Positions 1 to 12,185 of a stretch of DNA of 64,000 nt are shown here, in pieces. The stretch comes from Phytoseiulus persimilis. Lineage: Eukaryota; Arthropoda; Arachnida; Mesostigmata; Phytoseiidae. Made by a program: the position numbers and the translations under genes. The notes beneath the pieces are model-generated. The model saw only the letters and a program-made list of their open reading frames with translations, made no database searches and had not been told where the DNA came from. Position 1 is the stretch's first letter. Each line of letters starts with the position of its first letter. The stretch spans positions 27,172,211 through 27,236,210 of the forward strand of contig CM075104.1 in the NCBI GenBank assembly GCA_037576195.1, written 5' to 3'.

Positions 1-1880
1 CCTGTATCTTCTCTTCTGTGGCAGCTAGAAACTATCTGAAGTGACCCCCGAATGTAGGAAGCTTCAAACTATTCAGGAAAAAAAAAATTGAGACTCAACT
101 TCGTTTTCTTCTCTGGCGGAAAAATAGTCTGGATTTCGCGGTTTTGCCCTGATCTTTCCTCGCCAGGATGAGGTAGAGGGCTGTTCTTTTTTTTGAACGG
201 TAGATAATTTTGTGCTCCTCATACTGAACTAGAAGGGTGGCAATCCTGCCCCGAGAACCATAAAAAAATTCAAGATCAAGATGCTGGAAGAATCAACATT
301 TGGCTGATGACGAATTTTTCGGAGGCCCCGCTTGCGTTCGCCATCATTCTAGTTCACTTAATTCCCACGTGCATGAGCTACGTTTGAAATTTTTTTTTAT
401 CGAAATCGATGCACCTGGCGCGGAGATATCAGGGAAATGGTGGTCGGGAATGGGCCGAAATACGATTCCGAGAAATCGAGCCTTGAAGTTTGTGACCATC
501 GAAGTGAGGGCTCGCCATTTCCTGTGGTTTTCACCTGATTTCTCGGCACCAGAACCAGCTAGTGACTTCAATCTTGTTTTGAAATCTAGGTGAGGAATTT
601 CTCTCGGAGATGAACTAGAACTATCGGGGTCCGAGGAGAGGAAAATTTTTGAAATCGATGAGGAAGATGAAAAAATAACATTTTTCCTCCTTCGCCAAAG
701 CTGTGTCCAAGAGAACAATTCCGATTCCTTCAATTCTAGTTCATTTAAGAGCCACATTCATCAGCAACAAATAGAAACAAGCCGCCTCAAAATCGATGAC
801 TCCCAATAGGAGAAATCAGGGAAATGGCGGACCTGATTTGACCGACGTTCTCTGCCCATTCGGCCTGCTTCGCGCCGTTTCGTCGGCCGCGTTTCTCCCC
901 TCGGCTCTGACCCTATCCCGGAATTCGAGTCGCCGGAAGGTTCACCGTGTCTCATTTTCCACGATTGAGAATGACAACGATCGACGTGTGCCGTCTCCCC
1001 GGCCAGCTCGACTCCGGCCCGTCTCACTGCGCGCGCGGAGCAGACTGTCAGCTTAAAGAATGAACGCATTCCACCAGCGGCAGAAGTTTGTTGAAGCGGG
1101 TGATTTCGAGAACGTAGATGCTCCCCACTAATGGTATTTGTTTCCGCGGATCGAAAACGGTTCCCCCGCCTGAACGAGTGAACATCAGAGCTCCGCTTGA
1201 TAGTTCTTCACGACCTAACATGACACATCCAGATGATATGAACAAAATGGTTGATATCTAGGAATCTAAGACAGATATCGAGGTCCGATTTGTTTTGGAT
1301 ACCAGAGGGGCCTGTCCTGCATCGAACCATGCCACAAACAGGAAACGCGATTTTTCCCGATTTTTAGTGAACATCCCCCCTTAATCGGATGTATTCGCGT
1401 CCAGAGCACTGTGCCGACGAATTATTCGCTTCGCTCCCGATACGGTTCTGGGCGAAAGGCTGATCGAAGCTCACCACCAGGTACGCCATGCAGGTGACGT
1501 GTGTGCCGATTGACCTCCATCGATTTATCTAAGCGAGGAGCCGCGTTGTATCCTGATCGCAGCGTTAGAACTTCGAGGATTCCGAAAACTGCCATCGAAA
1601 GAATGAGTTGATTTCCTCCGGCCTATCAGCGAGGATCACCCACAGCGCCACTTGCGAAATCCTACAGATTGACTCCGATTCCATGTTTTTCCCTCTCCAT
1701 ACTCTCTGCCGGGAGTCCCACTGAACGGAGTACACGTTGCTAACCTCCCTCATCCTTGACATTGTCGAATAAAATCATGCTCGAGAAATGCTCCAAACGT
1801 ATAATAGAATCCCGCGTACCACTCCCTTGACTTTTCCGCTGTGGATGTCTCTGCTCATTATTGAGCATGTCCACTGAAAG
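1..1880. other. Non-coding flank, no gene recognised
   Basis: I see no conserved protein motif or convincing exon chain here. Open frames at about 300-760 and 760-1070 are low-complexity and match nothing I know. The only clear structure is the diverged direct repeat described separately. Homopolymer A and T runs near 80 and 190 are ordinary AT tracts. Confidence 0.5.
340..840. repeat. Diverged direct repeat
   Basis: Two copies of the same word order lie about 390 bp apart, near 348-445 and 735-835. Each has a variant of 'attctagttcactta', then 'aaatcgatg', then 'agggaaatgg' in the same order with small indels. This suggests an old tandem duplication or two copies of a dispersed element. Its function is unknown. 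Confidence 0.4.
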
Positions 1881-2018
1881 AACAATTATGCTCTTGAAGG
1901 TCGATAGGAGAGGGACGAGAAAGCTCCCTCGCTTGCGGAGCGATACTTACTTCTCAGAAATCCATGATGATAGTCCGGACAAAACGAACGAATCGTACAA
2001 AATCATTGAAACGTTGAA
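1880..2018 (+). promoter_or_regulatory. 5' flank conserved between the two P450 copies
   Basis: The 140 bp before the first P450 start aligns with 7745-7892 before the second copy: both carry 'tgctcttga', 'ggagagggac', 'ccctcgct' and a final 'aaatcattgaa' in the same order. The flanking sequence further out and intron 1 are much less alike. This is therefore either duplicated promoter/5'UTR or the left edge of the duplicated unit. I did not find a clear TATA box in either copy. Confidence 0.35.
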
Positions 2019-4331
2019 ATGTTGTTCGCGCTACTGAGCATAATCTCTGCGGTCACCTTACTCTACTTTTTGAAGTAAGTCCTTATGGGGATCAAATTTT
2101 TCATACAGGATCGAGAACAGTTCTCAGCAATGATTTCTCTTGGGAAATCGCCCTTCAACTGTCAGAGACACAGATCGCTTTATTCACCTCCTAGTTAATA
2201 GAGCTCCTCGGCGGATCCGTCGTGTTCATAATGCAGAAATCTCTGAATCAGGAGACGTCGTGATGGCATGTTATTCTTCAAACGGCTCAACATACCAGGA
2301 CCCGAGCCTTCGATATTCTGCGGTAATTTATGGCAAATATACAAGAACGGGCATCTGGTGATGCAGAAGAGGTGGCATGAAACGTACGGCCCAATCGTCG
2401 GTTACTATTTTGGACCAAATCCCGTCTTGCTCGTCGCTGATGTGGACCTCTTGAAAATCATACTTCTCAAGGATTTCCATGACTTCGCGGACCGCAGTGT
2501 AAGTTTGACGGTGAACAATTCGGCGCGCTATCTGGCGATATTCCCGTGATTTCAAGCCTTTCCTTTTCAAGGACGTGATGAGTCCGCCGCCCGGCACAGG
2601 CTTTGACAACGCGTTGAACTTGCTCAAAGGCCAACGGTGGAAAGATGTTCGATCAACGTTGACACCGTCATTCACTTCCAGAAAACTCAAACAGGTCAGG
2701 TTCGAGTGTGGGCGGTAGTGTCGGCTCCGAGCTTGTCATTAACTTCAGAGATTCGATCCTAGATTTCACCCGAAGTTTGCGCCACTGTCGACGTGTTCAT
2801 GAAGAGCATCGACGAATGTTCCATCGAAGGGAAAGAGTGTTACGTCTACGAGCTGTTCCAAGCCTTGACTCTGGACACAATCTGCAGAGTTGGAATGGGT
2901 GTGGATTTCGGGGTTCAGAATGACGTGGGGAACTCAAAGCTCTTGGAACAAGTGAAAATCGCGGTCTCTTTCCCCATGGAGCTGCTGGCTGTCATACTCT
3001 GTGAGTGAGATTGATCCATCGACACAGGTTCACACCGGAAATTGATGTCTGAGTAAACTGGGAATGGAATATAAACATTTCAGTCTCGGTCATGGACATC
3101 GCCGTGATCCTGTTCAAAATCACAGTGTGGCTGAGGAACTTTCAGGCCAACGCGGGGAAGGATCCGGTCGTCATCCTGAGGGAGCAGTGCTCCAGCGTTG
3201 TGAAGCAGAGACGTAACAATCCCGAGGTGGAGCTGAATAAAGCATCATAGCGGAGCCCTTCTGTGCCCTCAAAATATTCCATTTTGGATTATTCCGCAGT
3301 CGTACCATGTCTCACGCCCCTATGATGTTCCAGTTGAGGAGGAACGATTTGCTCCAACTGATGATCGATGCGCAACGGAAAGGGTCTCCAACCACATTGA
3401 GTGCCCTCATAGCTGGGGACGATGCTGGGGAGGCTCAATCCGACGGAGGAACCTCATCCGCTTCGGAAAAATCTGCCTGTCCATTCTCAAATGATGCGAA
3501 AGCTCTCACCGACGGTGAAGTCATTGACAATGCTTTCCTCGTTCTACTCGCTGGGTGAGGAAATTCAATTCAACCGAGACTTTTGAATCTAATTCTCACC
3601 GAACCGAATCCAAGCAGTCGTGAATTTGTGGTCTGTATTCAACATGTGTCAAGCTTGGACTCATCTTGATTTCAGGTACGAGACGACATCTTCAGCGCTA
3701 GCTTTCACAACAAAGCTGCTACTCCGTTTTCCCGAGGTGCAACAAAAAGTTCGTGAAGAGCTGCTCGAAGCCACAAATCAAGGCATCGAATTCGATTTCG
3801 AGCGGCTCCAGGGGTGCCAATATACAGAAGCAGTCATCCGGGAAAGCCTGCGAATGTATCCCCCGGTTTACTTGTGAGTGCTTTAGCTTCTCAGTCCCAT
3901 ATCACTACTTGAACGAGGTCAGGACTCTTTGCTTCCCTTACAGTTTCACGTCGAGAGCGTCAGCTGCGGACAAAGAGTACGGCTCTCTATTCATCCCGAA
4001 AGGCACAAGTATTTTCGTCTCGGTCAACGAACTCCATTTCAACCCGGATATTTTCGAGGATCCCTACGAATTCAAGCCCGAGAGATTCCTCCCTGAGAAC
4101 AGAACCCCATCTATGACTTGGGCATGGCAACCGTTCGGCGCTGGACCGAGGAACTGTATCGGCATGCGGTTCGCTCAGATGGAAATCAAAATAGCGCTCG
4201 CAAAGCTTCTAACTAAGTACAAAATATCCTCGGAGCGGGAGCCTCTACACGACCCCGACATCCCAACAAAGGTTCTGCCGAACCTTCAAAGAATCAGAGA
4301 TCCCTTGATCTGTCAGCTGGAGAAAATATGA
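2019..4331 (+). CDS. Cytochrome P450, CYP3 clan (tandem copy 1)
   Basis: Heme-thiolate monooxygenase, expected to be anchored in the endoplasmic reticulum and to oxidise lipophilic compounds or xenobiotics. Eight exons close in frame to 537 residues: 2019-2074, 2252-2498, 2572-2694, 2763-3000, 3084-3226, 3334-3554, 3676-3873 and 3944-4331, all joined by GT-AG introns. Residues 1-19 form a short hydrophobic anchor, followed by the proline-rich hinge (IPGPEPS). The I-helix motif AGYETT is at 342-347, the K-helix ExxR at E399-R402, PERF near 454-457, and the heme loop FGAGPRNCIG has the ligand Cys480. The sequence resembles CYP3/CYP6-type enzymes. The linker after the J-region (residues about 285-335) is long and rich in S, D and G. 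The start is the only ATG giving an anchor in frame with exon 2. Catalytic residues are intact, so the gene looks functional. The substrate cannot be inferred. Confidence 0.9.
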
Positions 4332-4653
4332 GCCTCACTTCTGTGATACATTTCCCATGAGAAGCTTTGTCCGTGTTACCGTTCGCTGTCCCGAGAATCA
4401 GAAAAATGTGGTGGGCTGGTGATCTGATGTCTCCTTCTAAGCAGACGACCAAGACCGACTCGATTGTGCCTATGAATGTAGCGGGCCATTCTCCGAGACT
4501 ACTTGGCAGCTATCCTTTGCCCGCGAAGCACGCAAGCACAATGGGCAAACGGCTCCCAACTGTATCACTCAGAATATTTGAAGATGAATCGAGCTACCCA
4601 CACAATTGAGACAGTGGGCATCGCGTACATCCAATCATCCACGAGCTTCTGAC

Positions 4654-6330
4654 TTTTTTTTTTGATGTTTATAGAGGAGAGAGAAATGCCTGTCGCACGC
4701 ACCAGGAATCTTGGCGCATTCCTGGCCACTGAGGGGTTTGCACCCTCTAAAACTCTCTCCTCTGCCTCCGGGTGTCTGGGGACTGAGAGAGGTTTCTCCA
4801 TTTGGTATTACTTCCAGGATACTCGGGGCCAGCGATCTTCGGGACTACTGTATTCTAGCTACGTTCTTTGCTCTTCTCAACTTCTTGGTCATCCTCTCAT
4901 TTTGTTCTCCAGGTTCTCTTCTAGGCTGTTCCGCTCGCGGTCCTTGCCGCGTGAATAGCTCGCCAACCCTGGCGTTGCCTTTGTAGGCTATCTTTCTTCC
5001 GGAATATACATTCGACCTTTCTCGTCGTTCTTTTCCATTCTTCATCAGATTTCTGCATGTGTTCCACTAATTGCGGTATCGAGTCTACTCCTAGATGGCC
5101 CCTCGGTTGACTGAGTGCAGCACACGTGATCACTGTGTGATGGGCATCATCTTCGTCCCCGGAGCCGCAGAGTGTGCACAGAGGCGAGTCTGCCTTGCTC
5201 ATCCTGAACAGGTATTGCTGGAAGTTTCCATGATCCGTCAGCATCTGCGTGGTATAGTAAGTGAGGTCTCCGAAGTCTCTTCCCACCCAGGTCTTCACAT
5301 TCGGTATGCTCGCATACGTCCATCATCCTTTTGTGGGTGAGTCCCATTGCGCCTGCCAAGCGTTGAGGGTTTCAGTCTCGATCTCATTTCTCTCTGGGTC
5401 GTCTTCTTCGGATTCCTCGGCTGTATCTTCGTTGTACCTCGTGTATAGTGCGGTCCTTTCCTTGACCAGGAGCGGCCATGGCACTGTTCTGGCGAGCACG
5501 AATAGGGCCTGCGTCGAGGTCGTGCGATAGGCTCGCGTTATTCGAACGGCAGAAATTATCTGCGCTCCCTCCAGAGCCTCCCTATTTTTCTGCAAATGGA
5601 GCGCCTGAGGTCCCCATGTCGGTGCTGCGTATAGTGCAATCGACTCGGCCACTACTGAGAGAACCCGTCTCTGTCCCTCGGATGCGCCGTAAGTCCTGGG
5701 CAACATCTTCGCAATATTTGTTGCTGCCTTCGCTGCTTCCTCGGCGATGGCCTTCACATGCGATACTCCTGTAAGGTTTCTCTGGAGATGTACTCCGAGG
5801 TATCTTGCTGATTTCTGTAAGGCGACCCGGTGCCCCATTATTCGAAATTGCGGATCTACGTCGGCGCGTCTTTTGATCAGGATGACAGTCTCAGTCTTTT
5901 CTAGTGCGAGGGAGAGCTTGTTCCTTCCCATCCATTCCACCATTAGGTCCATCGAGTCTTGCGCGATCTCCTCAACTTCTGGGACGGAATCTCCCATGGT
6001 ACCTCAAGAATCCGCTGTGGCTTGGAGCTCAAGAGGCGCAGCCGGTTCGATGCTTTTCAGATCCATCTAGTCAAAAGCTCGTTAAGAACGCGTTCGACTC
6101 GGCAGACTGAGGAGTCATCCTGAACAGTCTGAACTATTCACGACGAATACTCGAGTCTCACCTCGAGAACAGATGGATCGTAGACGACGAAGGAAGAAAA
6201 CACGATATGACGGCGGGAGTACCCCAGGGCTCGGTTCTGGGCCCATTCTGTGGAACATCTCCTATGATGACGTACTCCAGCTCCGACTCCCAGAGGGAGC
6301 AACGACTTGGACCACATCAGAGAACATTCA
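4654..6330 (-). mobile_element. R1-type non-LTR retrotransposon relic with inverted 5' part
   Basis: On the minus strand, 5997 down to about 4920 encodes the thumb and C-terminal part of an R1/TRAS-like polymerase in two frames, with a break near 5320-5340. The C-terminal knuckle reads CTLCG...H...C in R1 fashion. Downstream, at 4654-4663, is a run of ten T, which is the A-tail of the minus-strand element. On the plus strand, about 6050-6310 encodes the earlier part of the same reverse transcriptase: LVKNAFDSAD, a stop, then GVPQGSVLGP and LWNISYDDVLQL after a one-base shift. The 5' part of the element is therefore flipped relative to its 3' part, with the junction near 6000. Stops and frameshifts show it is dead. 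Confidence 0.75.
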
Positions 6331-7744
6331 CGAACGAGGAGTTTTGACTCTTTCTCGAAAAAAATTGTGGTGATATCGTCTAGGATCCTGAGGGAGCTCC
6401 TTGCGATCAGTGTACTCCAAAGACGACCACATTTGGATTCGACCACACACGAACCTTCCAGCCCGGGTCCGATGAAGTTCATCCCCGACTCCAGAACCCG
6501 CAGACTCGGCCTCTACAGCAAACATTGACTCCCCCACGTTCCAATATATGTATAGCCATCAGAAACTTGATGATACTCTGAAAGTGCCGAGAACCCTTGG
6601 CATCATATTGATCGTCTCCCCGCTGAAAAGTGAAGGGCTCCAGGGTGCCAGGTCTCCCTCTCTCTAGCATTAGGGGGCCGGAGGCAAAAAAAGGCATACG
6701 ACCACTGACCTTTGAGCTTTGTCCGTCTCTCCAAGGAAGGTCGCCAGATGGACGAGCTGTTGAGATATCCTCATATCCTATGGGCATCTATAGAATGTCT
6801 GTAGACAATTTTCAATACCAACCGAGGATGGCTTCGACGTCAGTGGTCCGGAGACTCCGGCTCACACGGCACCACATAGGTCATTCCTAGCGGCGTATTC
6901 ATTCGAGTAATGAAGACGCTCTTGGAGAGCTGCCGTGATCTTGCGGACTCAAAGTACTTCGGATATTCGTATCGTTTAGCGGAACTTCGGAGAAGCAGAG
7001 TGACTGATCTGACCTTCGGTCTCCGTTTTCGCCTCGATGGAGAGCATGGGAACTTGCACAATCAACTTACCAGTGCCGCTCGTTCGATTTTCATCAACAT
7101 GATCATAACAATATTGAGGTCGAATCAGAAATCGGAACTTAATCAGTAAAGCTTCGCGGTTCGGGCATTATCCATAAATCAGCGAACATATATCCATGAT
7201 TCTAAGGGTGGATGCATGTATAGATTGATGAACTGTGCACAATTACCATAGAAACTGATAATTTCAACCGTCAGAGACTCATCTATTCATTTCCCTCTAT
7301 GGATAGATGGGGTACATAAAATGATGATGCGCGAACTTGCTAGCTGTGACAATCAGGTTCCGAGCTCGATATCCCCCCTCACGTGTGGTTCCATCGTTCC
7401 ATTCCTACACGTGGACATGGAACACATTGTTCTCATAGACAATCTGGAATTCGGCAAGCCGCGTGAGCCCGCGTCACGGTTGAGCTCGAGGGTGCGCCAC
7501 GGGGCATCGTCGGAGGTCGGCACGCTACTGACTCGGGGATTCTCTTCCTTGCTCGCGTCCGGCTCCCATCTCGAGTAGGCGAAATCGATGATTGCAAAAA
7601 TGAGTTCTCAAAGCTCGAAACCGTTACGGCCGCAATGTTCGATAATGGCCGTTGTTCTCAGCGAAGTCGCTCCTCAATTCTGTGAGTGACATCCTCCCTG
7701 TTGTCTGAGATCCTTTCGTCGACGCTGTCTGGATATTGAGCTCC
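6331..7744. other. Intergenic spacer between P450 copies
   Basis: I recognise no gene. The stretch holds one arm of a dispersed inverted repeat (7170-7312, listed separately) and short open frames without known motifs. It may include the unrecognisable remainder of the retrotransposon to its left. Confidence 0.4.
7170..7312 (-). repeat. Dispersed inverted repeat, left arm
   Basis: The reverse complement of this stretch aligns with 12040-12180: both contain 'ctatccata', then 'agtctct', 'gttcatca', 'gcatccaccc' and 'tcatgga' in the same order, with many substitutions. The two arms lie on either side of P450 copy 2 in opposite orientation. This is probably a small non-autonomous DNA element present twice. 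I cannot see clear terminal inverted repeats within a single copy. Confidence 0.45.
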
Positions 7745-7892
7745 TCTGCCAAGATAATAGTAATGCTCTTGAGGGTCGAATGGAGAGGGACAAAGGATCC
7801 CTCCCTCGCTCAAGAGACGAAACTTTCCCTTCGCAAGTCCGCCATCACCGCCCGAACCTGAACAAATCGAGAGAAATCATTGAAGCCTTGGA

Positions 7893-10281
7893 ATGTTTCT
7901 CGTTCTTCTGAGCATATTTTCTTCGGTCATCTTCCTCTATTTCCTCAAGTAAGTTCCGGCCAAATCGCTGAGGAATCGAAATATTTGCTTCGTATCGGAC
8001 CGAACGAGTTACCTTGAACGCTCATCTCGGCCCAACTGTCAAACAGCCCGGCCATGTTCCCTGATTGTCGATATTGAGTAGCTGGCTGTCATCGTGTTCA
8101 GCTTATTGGTGCTCCTCGAGCTCCTCCGTGCTTATAACGACGAAGCTCTGAATCAGGAGGCGTCGCGATGGCATGTTATTCTTCAAACGGCTCAACATAC
8201 CAGGACCCGAGCCTTCGATATTCTGCGGTAATTTATGGCAAATATACAAGAACGGGCATCTGGTGATGCAGAAGAGGTGGCATGAAACGTACGGCCCAAT
8301 CGTTGGTTACTATTTTGGACCCAATCCTGTCTTGCTCGTCGCTGATGTTGACCTCCTGAAGATCGTTCTCCTCGGAGATTTCCATGACTTCGCGGACCGC
8401 AGTGTGAGTTTGATAGTACACTATTCGGAAACCCCACGACGTAGTCACAAGCGAGTTTCGCGTAATCTGGAGACTTTTCCTCTCAAGGACGTAGTGAACC
8501 CGCCTCCCGGAAGCGGGTTCGACAATGCGTTGACCTTACTTAAAGGCCAACGATGGAAAGAGGTTCGATCAACGTTGACACCTTCATTCACTTCCAGCAA
8601 GCTGAAACAGGTCAGGCTCGAGGACGGGAGTCGAAATCGGTTCAAGGTCTCAGTGTGCTTAGCTATTTAAACCATGCATTCCTAGATTTCACCCGAAATT
8701 TGCGCCAGTGCCGATATGTTCATGAGGAACGTCGACGACTGTTTCATCGATGCGAAAGAGTGTGACGTTTACGAACTGTTCCAAGCCTTGACTCTGGACA
8801 CAATCTGCAGAGTTGGAATGGGTGTAGATTTCGGTGTCCAGAATGACATTGGAAACTCGAAGCTCCTGGAACAAGTGAAAATCGCGGTCTCCTTCCCCAT
8901 GGAACTACTGGCTGTAATACTCTGTGAGTAGGGCTAGTCGCCCGCGACAGGATAATGGCGAGTTATATCGTTGATGAGAATGGATTGGAGCCGCATCCAA
9001 GAACGTTTCGAGCGAGCTGGGCGAACGTTTCAGTCTCAGTCACGGACATCACCGTTATCCTGATCAAAGTCACAGTGTGGCTGAGGAACTTTCAGACGAA
9101 TTCGGGGAAGGATCCGGTCGTCATCCTGAGAGAGCAATGCTCCTCTGCTGTGAAGCAGAGACGCAACAATCCCGAGGTAGAGCTGAAAAGAGCATTAGAA
9201 GGGAGTTCTTCTGTGTCATGGGAACGTCCCTTCTTGGATTGTTTCGCAGTCGTTCCTTATCTCACTCTTCTGGGATGTTCCAGCTGAGGAGAAACGATTT
9301 GCTCCAACTTATGATCGATGCGCAACGCAAAGGGTCTCCAACCACATTGAGTGCCCTCATAGCTGGGGACGATGCTGGGGAGGCTCAATCCGATGGAGGA
9401 ACCTCATCCGCTTCGGAAAAATCTGCCTGTCCATTCTCAAATGATGCGAAAGCTCTCACCGACGGTGAAGTCATCGACAATGCTTTTCTCGTTCTGCTCG
9501 CTGGGTGAGGAAGTTCAATTCAACCGAGACCTTTGAATCTAATTCTCACCAAACCGAATCCAAGCAGTCGTGAATTTGTGGTCTGTATTCAACATGTGTC
9601 AAGCTTGGACTCATCTTGATTTCAGGTACGAGACGACATCTTCAGCGCTAGCTTTCACAACAAAGCTGCTACTCCGTTTTCCCGAGGTGCAACAAAAAGT
9701 TCGTGAAGAGCTGCTCGAAGCCACAAATCAAGGCATCGAATTCGATTTCGAGCGGCTCCAGGGGTGCCAATATACAGAAGCAGTCATCCGGGAAAGCCTG
9801 CGAATGTATCCCCCGGTTTACTTGTGAGTGCTTTAGCTTCTCAGTCCCATATCACTACTTGAACGAGGTCAGGACTCTTTGCTTCCCTTACAGTTTCACG
9901 TCGAGAGCGTCAGCTGCGGACAAAGAGTACGGCTCTCTATTCATCCCGAAAGGCACAAGTATTTTCGTCTCGGTCAACGAACTCCATCTCAACCCGGATA
10001 TTTTCGAGGATCCCTACGAATTCAAGCCCGAGAGATTCCTCCCTGAAAACAGAACCCCATCTATGACTTGGGCATGGCAACCGTTCGGCGCTGGACCGCG
10101 GAACTGTATCGGCATGCGGTTCGCTCAGATGGAAATCAAAATAGCGCTCGCAAAGCTTCTAACTAAGTACAAAATATCCTCGGAGCGGGAACCTCTGGGC
10201 GACCCTAAGATCCCGACAACGGTTCTCCCGAACCTCCAAAGGATCAGAGATCCTCTTCTCTGTCGACTGGAGACAATATGA
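7893..10281 (+). CDS. Cytochrome P450, CYP3 clan (tandem copy 2)
   Basis: Paralogue of the gene at 2019-4331 with identical architecture and length (537 residues). Exons are 7893-7948, 8157-8403, 8488-8610, 8686-8923, 9034-9176, 9284-9504, 9626-9823 and 9894-10281; every exon matches its partner in size. The anchor, AGYETT, ExxR, PERF and FGAGPRNCIG motifs are all present, with the heme cysteine at residue 480. From exon 5 to the stop the offset to copy 1 is exactly 5950 bp, so there is no length change even in introns. Part of that tract is nearly identical, whereas introns 1-4 differ in length and sequence. The C-terminal 30 residues differ at several positions. The gene looks intact and probably has an overlapping or slightly shifted substrate range. 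Confidence 0.9.
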
Positions 10282-11489
10282 GCCTTGGTCTGTTATTCGT
10301 TTCACCCATGCTAATGGATAAACGGGAGAGAACAAGATTTCATATTCGAATCTGCGGTCAATCCTAATCTTCAAGCGGTTGACAAGCACGGAGAAGGAGA
10401 ATTTCGGCCGATGACGGGAACGCGTTTTGTCCTGCAAAGGCAAATAGAAAGCCTTGGAGGCATTCAGGGAATGACCTGGGTGAAGCTAGAAAGCCCGCGA
10501 AGTCAGAACCGTTACAGCTATCATAGCCGGTCAAATCACAGCGGGGACGTCAGGCCACAGTGCAGGGGTTGGTGAGGAAAACTTCCCAACAAAGCGGAAC
10601 CCAAAAGCCGGACAACAATGCGGGGCATAAGGAGAAACGACAAGCAGGAGGTGAATCGACCCGAAATTATGAAGCTGATCGAGATCATTCCTCGTTACAT
10701 ATGTGTCGGTACCCTAATGGTAGGTTAACCAAAGAGCATGAGTGGAGGAAGCTGTCCAGGGATAAAATGGAAAGAGTGATATCCCGCTCAAGGAGATGAA
10801 GCTGATGAATGAGAAGGAAACGCCCGAAATTGGATGCCATGGATTCATAGGGTTTGAGAGAATGGGCCGAATGGGAAGCACCCCAAGGCTGGCGTAGGTG
10901 CTCTCATTCCAGAGGAGATGAGGGGAAAAAATCGGATTGAGAACAGCAGAGACTCCGTTTCAATCGTCCCTAACATACGCAGGCAGAAGTTGGTCAATTT
11001 CACTTCGTGCAGGCAACAAGACACCTCGTGAATAAATGCGGAACCGTCTGACAGATGAGGTGAAAGAAATCATGGGTCTCATAGAAAATGGCAGGGGGAG
11101 GGGAGAATGTACTCCTCCAGCACCCTTCAACGCGATGCCGGAGTTCGAGATCAGCGCCATACATGTAAGCGAAACCCTGGGAAACGTCTCCAAGGAAACA
11201 GCTGTGAAACCGGATCAAGTGATTGGGGAAGTGGTGGAATCACTGCGAATGGTGGGTCATGAGCCCAGCAACAGATTATTCGCCAGAATTGTCAGAGGAG
11301 TGGGAGATGTTCTTGCGGATCAGAGAGAAGGATGCAGACCTTTCCTTCACCGCGATGCAGTGTTGGGCAGAATCATAATGATGATTATGAAATGGAAGTG
11401 ATTATGATCATGATCCTCGGATTCATTGTATATCGTAATCACAGTCATGCCGTGATCGGTCGTGAATCATCGGTTCCTTTTTCAAAAAC

Positions 11490-11720
11490 AGGATTTTGGG
11501 GATAGTTGACACGTAGTCAGGGAGTTTCGGAGTCGCTGAGCAAAACTTAGTTTTCCATTATTTTTCGTAACCCGTTGAGGAGGCCGGATTCATGATTGTG
11601 ATCTCGCCGTTATCGTGGGCCTTTCTGGTGGATCAAGATTTCGGGGGCGGTTGACCAAGCCGGGGGTTTCGGGGTCGCTGCGCACGGTGCATGTTTTGGT
11701 TTTCGTCAAACTATCCATCC
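11490..11720. repeat. Diverged direct repeat, two units about 150 bp apart
   Basis: Each unit runs 'ggggatagttgac' or 'gggggcggttgac', then 'agtttcggagtcgctg' or 'ggtttcggggtcgctg', then 'gttttc'. Substitutions are frequent, so the duplication is old. It is probably part of a degenerate transposable element. Confidence 0.4.
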
Positions 11721-12034
11721 AGATACGAAAATCGTTGATCAGACTTGACGACTTGAGGTGGTGATGATCACGTTGACCGGCCGCAAGCAGAAGGAGCGGT
11801 CTGTCCGACTGCCTTCAGCCCTTAGCTGGACCCGGGAGAAGAGTTCCCCGAGCTCATTGAAGCGCTCGCGCTGCAGGAGTTTAGTAACGATGATTTCAGC
11901 TGCATTGCCGACTATCCTACATGTTCGGAGCCCGTCGCTGTCGCTCTTGATGAATAACAGCGCTCAGTGTGGCACGTTGCTCACAACACTCTACATCGTG
12001 ATGATTAGAGCTCAGAAGTTCAGGATTCCATCAT

Positions 12035-12185
12035 TTCATACCTCCCGTCTATCCATATAGGGTGATGGATGAATCAGTCTCTGCTGGCTGAGTTCATCAG
12101 TTCTCATGGCAATAATGCATACTCCATAAATCCATCCCTGCATCCACCCCGTAGTTTCATGGATTGATGGTTGATTATTGATGGA
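12035..12185 (+). repeat. Dispersed inverted repeat, right arm
   Basis: Mate of 7170-7312 in opposite orientation; the shared words are listed there. Together the arms bracket P450 copy 2. Confidence 0.45.
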
